This document shows positions 1 to 8,000 of a stretch of 9,917 nt of DNA, piece after piece. The DNA lies in contig DAXQ01000014.1 in the NCBI GenBank assembly GCA_002506485.1, forward strand, positions 1-9,917. The letters run 5' to 3'. Below the pieces are notes generated by a model that searched no databases, was not told the DNA's origin, and saw only the letters and a program-made list of their open reading frames with translations. The position numbers were made by a program, and so were the translations under genes. The stretch is from Euryarchaeota archaeon UBA136. Lineage in GTDB: Archaea > Thermoplasmatota > Poseidoniia > MGIII > CG-Epi1. How positions within the stretch are numbered: position 1 is the stretch's first letter; the number at the start of each line of letters is the position of its first letter.

Positions 1-21
1 ATGTTTTTGGAATCCGGTCAG

Positions 22-1851
22 CTAAACTTGCCTTTTATTCGACCTGAAAAGAGCTACCATGGACGAAGCCAGAATCACAAAACCGAACGAAAATGAAGGT
101 GAATCCTCCTTCTTCTTGGAAATGGGGTCACCCACATTCAGTGGAATGGTTATCGGTGCACTTATTCCATCTGAACTGACTGCCCGGACCCAGATTGTGT
201 GATTGCCAGTTCCCAGATTCGTATACATTACGTCTATCTCAGTGAGTGAATCCACAGAATGCCATGTATCCTCTATCAAGACGTTTCTCCATTCAATCTG
301 TGAAACATTGCCAATTACAGTGAAATATAATTTGCTGTTTTCATGTACAAAAAACCTTGATGCAGTATCATTGCCACCATCTGTTTCATTACCCTCATAA
401 TAAATCATTGGAGTCTCAGGATCAAGTTCGACCGATATGGATGCATCATACTTGATGGCCTCAGCTAAAGCCATATCCATCTCCACAAAACCCCAGCCAT
501 AGTCATTGTTAGGGCGAACAGGGTGACTCAAAAATCTGTATTCTGCCGTAGTTTCCAGAATACTACGGATCATTAAGGGTTGCAAATCCGGATTGGCCTG
601 ATGTAACAGAACTGCCATTCCAGCAACCATAGGTGTAGCCATGCTTGTTCCGGACATGGACACATAACCATTGGCAGTGTTGGCCTCAACTGACATTACG
701 GCTGAACCAATAGCTGCAACGTTTGGCTTAATCTGGCCTTCATGAGTTGGACCTTTGCTTGAATATACCGCTAATTGACGACTGTCTTCCGTTGCCCCTA
801 CAGTAATCACATCCTTAGCTGCTCCCGGCGTACCTATGGTACCGTACGCTGCAGAATTACCTGCCGCAATCATTAATGAGATTCCAGCGGCTACCATTTC
901 ATTGGCAACTGTAGTAACACGCTCTTCCTGCTCCTGAGTTAATTCAGATACCCAAGCGCCTCCAAGAGACATTGATGCCGAACGAATATTGTATTTTATC
1001 TGGTTATCAATTGTCCATTCCATACCGCGCATTACTTCAGCAAAACTACCACTACCGCCTCCATCCAGAACCTTGACACCGACCAGAGTAGCTCCCGGTG
1101 CTACACCTCTGTAAGGAGTTTCACCTGTACTCGTAAGGCCTTCATCAACTGCACCAGTTCCTGCAGTTATACCTGCACAATGTGAACCGTGTCCATGATC
1201 ATCATATGCTTGTGTGGTACCGCTACCATCATCTCCACTATCATCAAGGGCGTCATAAAATGCTACAACCTTTGGATCGTTGGTAGTAGGATCATCATCA
1301 AAATCATTTATGCTTACATGGTTGGGATCAATTCCGGTATCAATAATTGCTACACTAATTCCTTCACCAGTATAACCGAAATCCCAAACTGTATCTACGT
1401 GGTGAATTCCAATTGCATTATCCAAGAGAACATGTAATTCTCCATTAAGTGTCAAGAAAACAACACCTTCAACCTCAAGTAAATCATCTATTCGATTAAC
1501 ATCTATCAAACCAGATATAATAGGAATATGATGGAAACGCCAACTTGGGATGAAACCCACTTCTTCAATCAATAAAGTTTCATCAGATTCAGTAGGCATA
1601 TGATCGAAATCAACTAGAACCGAAATCTTACCATCAACCACAAATTTTCCCTGCTCGAGTGCCATATCCAGAATATCGTGTCGATAATTCTTATCTCTGT
1701 CCATGCGAGTGTCTTCCCACCAATTCACTTCTTCTGAGATGGATTTGGAGGAGAATCCAACAACATTAATCTCGTTCGAACTATCATCAAATGAAAGCAT
1801 AGGCTGAAGCGCAATTAACGAAGCCATCAACACGGCAATAAGGGAACGCAT
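22..1851 (-). CDS. Secreted, membrane-anchored subtilisin-like serine protease (S8 family)
   Basis: A 609-residue subtilase that would cut proteins on the outer face of the cell. A signal peptide fills residues 1-20 (hydrophobic core LIAVLMASLIAL). Residues 21-150 look like an inhibitory prodomain. The catalytic domain spans about 155-445 with an intact triad: Asp171 (IIDTGID), His221 (HGHGSHCAG) and Ser403 (GTSMATPMVAG). Asn332 in AAGNS is the oxyanion residue. Cys225, beside the active-site His, is the only cysteine. An acidic loop at 183-218 may bind calcium. A PKD/Ig-like beta domain covers about 470-575 with several N-glycosylation sequons. A hydrophobic helix (about 587-602) and a basic end (RSNKRQ) form a C-terminal anchor resembling archaeal sorting or anchor tails, though no PGF motif is present. 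The ATG at 1851 is the first start after an in-frame TAA at 1858-1860. The stop is TAG. Natural substrates are unknown. Confidence 0.95.
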   Translation of the reverse strand: MRSLIAVLMASLIALQPMLSFDDSSNEINVVGFSSKSISEEVNWWEDTRMDRDKNYRHDILDMALEQGKFVVDGKISVLVDFDHMPTESDETLLIEEVGFIPSWRFHHIPIISGLIDVNRIDDLLEVEGVVFLTLNGELHVLLDNAIGIHHVDTVWDFGYTGEGISVAIIDTGIDPNHVSINDFDDDPTTNDPKVVAFYDALDDSGDDGSGTTQAYDDHGHGSHCAGITAGTGAVDEGLTSTGETPYRGVAPGATLVGVKVLDGGGSGSFAEVMRGMEWTIDNQIKYNIRSASMSLGGAWVSELTQEQEERVTTVANEMVAAGISLMIAAGNSAAYGTIGTPGAAKDVITVGATEDSRQLAVYSSKGPTHEGQIKPNVAAIGSAVMSVEANTANGYVSMSGTSMATPMVAGMAVLLHQANPDLQPLMIRSILETTAEYRFLSHPVRPNNDYGWGFVEMDMALAEAIKYDASISVELDPETPMIYYEGNETDGGNDTASRFFVHENSKLYFTVIGNVSQIEWRNVLIEDTWHSVDSLTEIDVMYTNLGTGNHTIWVRAVSSDGISAPITIPLNVGDPISKKKEDSPSFSFGFVILASSMVALFRSNKRQV

Positions 1852-1872
1852 ACGGTGTTATGAGCATTGGAA

Positions 1873-1883
1873 TAAAAAAATAT
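1873..1883 (-). promoter_or_regulatory. AT-rich element: candidate TATA box of the protease and T-run terminator of the tRNA
   Basis: On the minus strand this reads ATATTTTTTTA. Its centre is about 27 nt upstream of the protease ATG, the usual distance from an archaeal box A to the transcription start, which would make the mRNA leaderless or nearly so. The bases just before the ATG (CATAACACCGT) show no Shine-Dalgarno sequence, which fits. The run of seven T's also lies about 14 nt past the tRNA CCA end, so it could terminate tRNA transcription. Both roles are inferred from position and composition. Confidence 0.45.
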
Positions 1884-1894
1884 GTTTGGGGAAA

Positions 1895-1971
1895 TGGTGG
1901 ACCCGTCGGGATTTGAACCCGAGGCCTCCTGCTTGCAAAGCAGGCGATCTTCCAGGCTGATCTACGGGCCC
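1895..1971 (-). tRNA. tRNA-Ala (UGC anticodon), CCA encoded
   Basis: The minus strand folds into a full 77-nt cloverleaf. The acceptor stem GGGCCCG pairs with CGGGTCC and contains G3:U70, the classic alanine identity pair, with A73 as discriminator. The D arm is GATC/GATC with a 9-nt loop. The anticodon stem CCTGC/GCAGG encloses loop TTTGCAA, giving anticodon TGC. The T arm is TCGGG-TTCAAAT-CCCGA. The terminal CCA is in the DNA (1895-1897). No intron is present. It lies between two protein genes on the same strand, 53 bp after the giant gene's stop and 43 bp before the protease start. The D- and T-arm sequences look archaeal. Confidence 0.97.
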
Positions 1972-1997
1972 GTAGTCAAGGAATCAGAGAAAGGGGA

Positions 1998-2004
1998 TGA
2001 TAAG
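1998..2004 (-). promoter_or_regulatory. Weak candidate TATA-like box for the tRNA
   Basis: The minus strand reads CTTATCA about 27-33 nt upstream of the tRNA 5' end. The spacing suits an archaeal box A but the sequence match is poor. The tRNA could instead be cut from a read-through transcript of the giant gene. The rest of the 53-bp gap shows no hairpin terminator that I can recognise. Confidence 0.2.
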
Positions 2005-2024
2005 GACAACTACTAGGTTACAAA

Positions 2025-5000
2025 TCAGAGTTCATCGAGCTTGCCAAGCAGATCATCCATACCTTCGCCATCACCGGAGTCTTTCTTCTTGGATTTCTTG
2101 GGTTCTTTTTCCACAGGTGGCTCGTCAGAATCCAGCTCATCTAGCTTACCAAGCAAGTCATCCATGCCTTCACCTTCATCGGAGTCCTTCTTTTGGGGTT
2201 TCTCAGGTTCTTTTTCCTCAGATGAATCCTCAGAACCAAGCTCGCCAAGCTTGCCAAGAAGGTCATCCATACCCGATTCTCCAAGATCTACAGGCTCCTC
2301 GACCTCCTCTTCCTTTGCTTCCTCCTCTGCCTCTTCGACCTCCGGCTCCTCCTCAACCGTCTCGAATGCCGGTGCCTCCTCGATTTCAATATCTATGTCC
2401 TCAACACCCGCTTCCAGGACCTCGACCTCTCCAAGGTCGGTCTCGATCGTTTCGGCTTTTTTGGCTTTCTTGACTGGAACTTCCTCCTCCTCTTCCTCGA
2501 ATTCCAGATCCTCAAGTTTAGGCTTCTTAACAGAGGTCTTGAAATTCAGGCCATCACACGGTGTCGATGATACCTGTGAACTCTCACCTCTTGGGTTAGT
2601 ATAATCCAACCTCAAGTTCAGACCGATCTTCTTTTTGTCAAGAACCTCAAAGTACAACTTTATCTCCAAATCATTGTAACCCCTTATCTCGTCTACATTA
2701 ACCTTGGAATTATCATGTTCGTAACTGGGGAAGACCTTGACCAATTTCAATTTGGATTTATTGTAATCCAGACCCATAATCACATCAGTTATACCCGTTG
2801 AAGCATAATTGTTGATATTTGTCTTGGCCTCAAGGAAACCCTTGAATTCATCGGAAGAGGAACGCATCCTGACTTCCTGCATCGAGAGGTAGTCCTCTAT
2901 CATATCCCTGGTCACTCCTTCCGTTATGCCAATTATTGAACCCAGGGTGTCTTCCGTTCCAGATAACTTGTCTATATCTCCATCCCATGATTCTATAATT
3001 TCTCCATATTCCTCTTCGATTTCCCTTACGGCCGATCCCATCTTGGAACGAAGGTCACGAGTTGCCTCACCATACACTACGGCCGCCAAGACCGTTTTGT
3101 CACCCCTTTCCAGAATTATCTTGTTCTCACCGTAGTCTATCGCACCGAGATTCCCCTCTGTCTGGAACGAATCCTTGACAAAGTCATTGATGGCAGTCAG
3201 CATACTGCTCATTATGTCAGAATCTACTTTTGCCTCTCTTGAATGTTTACTGGAAATCAAACGACCATCATCATACACCAGATACAATTCCTCCATAGTG
3301 TAGGGCTGATGACTAGATTCATCTCCAAAACCCTTCTGCTCAGAGACGGTGTCCTGAATGTTGATGATCTTGGTAATTTGCTGGGGTGTAGCAGCCTGGA
3401 TCTTGGAGACCAACATAGCTGCCAAAGGAAGATGGGAATAAGTCGTCGCAACTTCAAGAACAAGATCGGAGTCCACACCGAGTTTCTTCAGATCCTTGAC
3501 GCCAAAGTTTCTGAATAAAGTGTCAGCCAGTGATAACAGGGCCTCATGCTGCCTGGACGGACTCTTCTCATACCTATTTACTGCAGTTTCCCAGGCTTTC
3601 GGTACTGCTTCTCTCTTTACAGTTTCGAAAATCCCGGTGTCCGAGAATTCCTGAACTATTGTCTGAAGCTCAGCCCTGAAGGGGTTCATCGAACCTTCAC
3701 CTTCCAGGACATCGGCCCAGGTATCGTGAGGGAAGCGGACCTGACTGCCCTCTCCAGAAAGATATCCCATCGCATGATTGAAGGTCATAGTATCCATCTC
3801 ATCATTGAATGTGGCCTTTGTGTGCTCGGAAAGTTGTTCAGAGAACGCCCTGAAGAAAAGTTCATGGCTGTTCTTTTCGGCCATGTGTGTCGAGAGGAAA
3901 TTGACTGCCGAAAGGGTGTGATAACCACCAGATTTGTAGTCCCCTGCGTCTTTCAGGAGTTGCTGAAGCAGTAATGACACATAGTTGGTCATACCCTTCA
4001 TTGAATTCTCGTTGAGGTAGGTCAAGGTCAGTTTCTTGATATCTTTACTTATCAATTCTCTTATCAGAGACCAGACATAGATTGGGCTGCCCTCTGAATA
4101 AACCGCTAACTTGTCAAGAGCCTGAGGCTCATACATTAGTCCAGAGAAGGCCAGCATTCTTGAAGCCAGGTTGAGCATTTCTTCCTCTGGGAATAGCGGA
4201 ACCGTCAATCTCTCGAACAGGTCCTGGAAGTCCTTGGGCAATGATCTCCAGTCGGCCTCACGGGCTGTTACAACCAGACCCCTGAGCTTGCGTTCCTGGA
4301 GGACCTGAATAAGTTCTGGATTCTCAGGAATATCGTCGTAAAACAGACGGATACCAAATTTCTCGTGAACGTTACCGACACTGTAAGTCGTTATTCGACC
4401 TACTGGCATTCGATCCATCAATCTGTCAAAAACATCAAATCCAATTACACTCTTGCCGACTCCGGGTTCACCGATTATCACGAAATTCTTACCCGTAGTG
4501 TCATCCAGTATTGTATTAACAATAGATTTACGGACATCATCCAAATGAACATTGTAACGTAAATTCGCTGGCAATGCCCATTCATGTAGCAATTCCTTGG
4601 GTGAAGTAGGTACCTCGAAGTAAGAAGAAATAGCGTATCTCTTCCTATTATTGTGCAGGAAATCCAGGATCACTTCGTTCTCCGGATATGCCAGATAAGA
4701 TTCACGCCTCTTGACAAAGAACTCGGCTAGGATGGCCTCGTGATCATTTAATTCCAAAGGTGGAAGCCAGGCTTGAACTGGATCACGGGGTAGAACATCC
4801 TCAAATTCTTCCTCAATAAATTGTTCTTCAACCTTTCTCAAGCGTAATGTCCCAAGAATCAGTAGTAATCCAACCAACAGGGCCCCTCCTAATACGAAAG
4901 GATTACCCTCCATGATAAACTCGAGAAGAGTGGAACTGTCACTTTCACTGGTGACCTCATAAACCTCGATCTCGAAGATATATGGTTCGGAAAGCAGACC

Positions 5001-8000
5001 GTCCTCATCTTCAGCATAAACTCTTATTTCATGGACTCCAGGAAGTAGATCTTTCGGATCTAATTCACATTCACTCTCGGTGCAAGGTAGGGTACCTTGA
5101 CGGCTGGAACGCCATTCATATCTGAAAATCTCTCCATCGAAATCATCTCCCGTAACATTCAGCCAGAATGATGCGTTATCATTCTCGTAATATTCCAGAA
5201 GTGGACTCGCTAATTCATAAACGATGGGAGGACTGTTAACCACAGTGAAGACTTTTAACTGAGTCAAGGTGACCAATTCACCATCCAAATCGGTAACTTC
5301 CACTCTCAGATCGTAAAGTCCAGTCTTCAAATCAGACGGAAGCAATACATCAATTTCAAACAGGCCCGAGGCTTCATTGAAATAAACATTTGAGAAGAAA
5401 CCCGGGAGCCATTCCTCATAATCTTTATCAAAGTAGAATACTCTGACATCCAGTACGGAAAGATTGTCCTGAGCCTCCAGATCGGTGATATTCAGTTTCA
5501 GACTTGCTTCACGGCTACGTTCCATTGTCGTATTGGAAAACATTACATCCCCGATTACCGGTGCATTGTTCAGTAACTCTACATCAAGAAGATGAATCCA
5601 TGGGGTTGTTCGGGTCTCATTGTGTGTGCTTCGTCCACTATCTTGTGTAGTTCGTCCCCTAATTTGGTAGAAACCCGGCTGCATATCCGGACCAGGCTCA
5701 AAGAAACCTTCCCATAAAATACCGTTATATTCGGGTTGGACCATGAATTCCTTGTTCCAATTCAAAGCCATGGCACTAATCTCAATCTCAACTGAAATTT
5801 CTGATTGTAGCGTAGTATTGTCCCCTACCGTGATATGGATGGGCATAACGAAACCGCGATAGGCCTCACTGGATTCCATCTGAACATCGTGTATCGGATG
5901 CTCGTCAACGTGATAATAGCTATAATTCCAGGCAGACCAGTGTCCTTCATCATCCTGTGCTCGGAACCTTATCTCATGAGTTCCACTGGATAATCGTGTA
6001 CTGATATTCAAGGCCTCACCAAGGTTACCATCAATCGATGAGAACCACTGGAAATTGGTCAAGGAACCGTCATCGTAATCGCTAACAGACCCATTGAACC
6101 AGACCATTTCCTGATCAACCGGATATTCATACGTGGATTCAATAGACAAATTAGTGACAACCGGATAAGTGGATACGTAAATCTGAATGGTATAGTTGAT
6201 CGACCAGACGTCGTACTCATCGACTGCCCGGAAAGTCAGGTTGTGCAGACCCGGACTCATATCTGTCGCGTCCTTGGAAAGCCAAAGGTCTGTTCCAAGA
6301 ATACCATCGATGTCTGATTCCCACATTCCTCCAGTTACCTGACTATCATAATCAACAACGATTGCGGAGATATAGGCTCTATCGGACCTGTACAAGAACT
6401 GCTCGGGATAGAGAAGGCCATTGGTTATTCGCACCTCATCTATCAACCCGATGAAATTTCCAGCGGAACATCCAGCTATTGCACCAATACAATTTTCGAC
6501 CGTAGCAGAACGACCCAATTCAAACTGTTCGGGGAGTGAAACCGAACGATCATATTTACCATTAATATATAGTACCATTTGGTCATTCTGTTCCGAATAT
6601 ACCGCTGCAACATGATACCATTGGAATTTATTCAATTCATTATCACTAGAAAGCTGGAACGTGCCTATAGTGTCTGAATAGACCATGATATAGGCCTTAT
6701 GATTGGCACCAATACCAATCTCCAAACGTCCGTCCCAACCACTTGCAAAGATGACCCTGTTCCTATCGAAAACGTAATTTTGGTCCAGATAGATCCAGGC
6801 TTCTATCGTTACCTCATCGAAGGCCTGGGTCCCAGTTTCTACCAATTGAGGAGTCGAAAAAGAGTCTATGGTACCATCAAGCTGTAGTGAAGAATTGAAT
6901 AGGCCACCAACTTGAGTTGGATTCCCTTGAACCGAGGCATGATGATTGTTGAAGCTGGAATCACTAACTTTGTTGTCATCTATGCTATCGAAATGCCAAT
7001 AACCCAAAGTGTAAACATCTGCACTTGGTAATTCATGATCAGGCCCATAGGCATACACTAATTCAGGAATTGAATTGATCAATTCTACCCTGGGTCTGGA
7101 ATTGATCAGAACATAGGTCGTATCATAATCGGACCAAAGGCCATCATCATCTGTGACCCTGAATGAAATCGTGTGATTTCCAGAGGATAGGTCTGTGATA
7201 TTGAATGTGGGTAATACTCCAATCAATCCATCTAGTGATGAATACCACTCATATCCCACGACTGTTCCATCCTCATCTGTTCCACCCCCATCAAATTGAA
7301 CAGGTTGGTCTTCCGCTTGGAAACTAGGGGTTACATTAAAAATATCAGAAAGTGGATGAGACCTGATTTCGAGTTGAGTAAAGACCTCTTCTGACCAAGT
7401 ACCAAAATCATCTTTGGACTTATAGGCGATACTATGGTTACCTACTGACAGGTTGTTTGCAGATATTGAAGTTATATTGTCACTACCGATAACTCCATAA
7501 ATTGACGATGTCCAAAGATGATCTGTGATAAATCCATCATTGTCAGAGGCTATACCAACAAACGTTATGATCTGTTCAGCTTCGTCATACTTGTATGCAG
7601 GATTGGGGCTAATGGACTCAATTGAAACGTATGGTATGTCATTTACTTGTATTAAAACCGTCTTGGAAATTGACCAAAGCCCATCATCATCCTTAACTTT
7701 GAATTTTATATTGTGATCTCCAGGGCTCAAAATTATTGGGCCGGTAGAGAGACTTGTGCTAATTATGCCATCAATGTCAGATTCCCATTCAAACGCACTG
7801 ACATTTCCATCCTTATCCTCAGCCATCCCCTCCAAGTATAAGGAAGTACCATAGTTGAATGAATTGGAACTAACTGATGATATGTTAGACTGTGGATGAG
7901 CCTTTATTTCAAGGAATGAAGTGGCCACATCTGACCAATAACCATGACCATCCTGAACTCTAAAGGTTATAGTATGGTTCCCCAATGACAACGCAACAGG

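Noticed and set aside
1..21. Possible terminator after the protease
   Set aside because: Only 21 bases follow the stop codon in the window. They show no T-run on the minus strand and no hairpin, so nothing can be claimed.
1189..1191. Protease with a degenerate active site because of HGSHC instead of HGTHV
   Set aside because: Ser for Thr and Cys for Val at these places occur in active subtilases, and Asp171, His221, Asn332 and Ser403 are all present.
203..1437. Short plus-strand open frames opposite the protease
   Set aside because: They overlap the catalytic domain of a convincing subtilase and have no features of their own.
1997..2604. Plus-strand open frames rich in Ser or Pro opposite the acidic tail
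   Set aside because: They are antisense to the Glu/Asp-rich coding sequence. GAA/GAG/GAT codons read backwards give Ser/Pro-rich strings with no domain or start signal.
3546..3974. 142-codon plus-strand open frame
   Set aside because: It lies fully opposite the ATPase coding region, has no recognisable domain, and its composition follows from the minus-strand codons.
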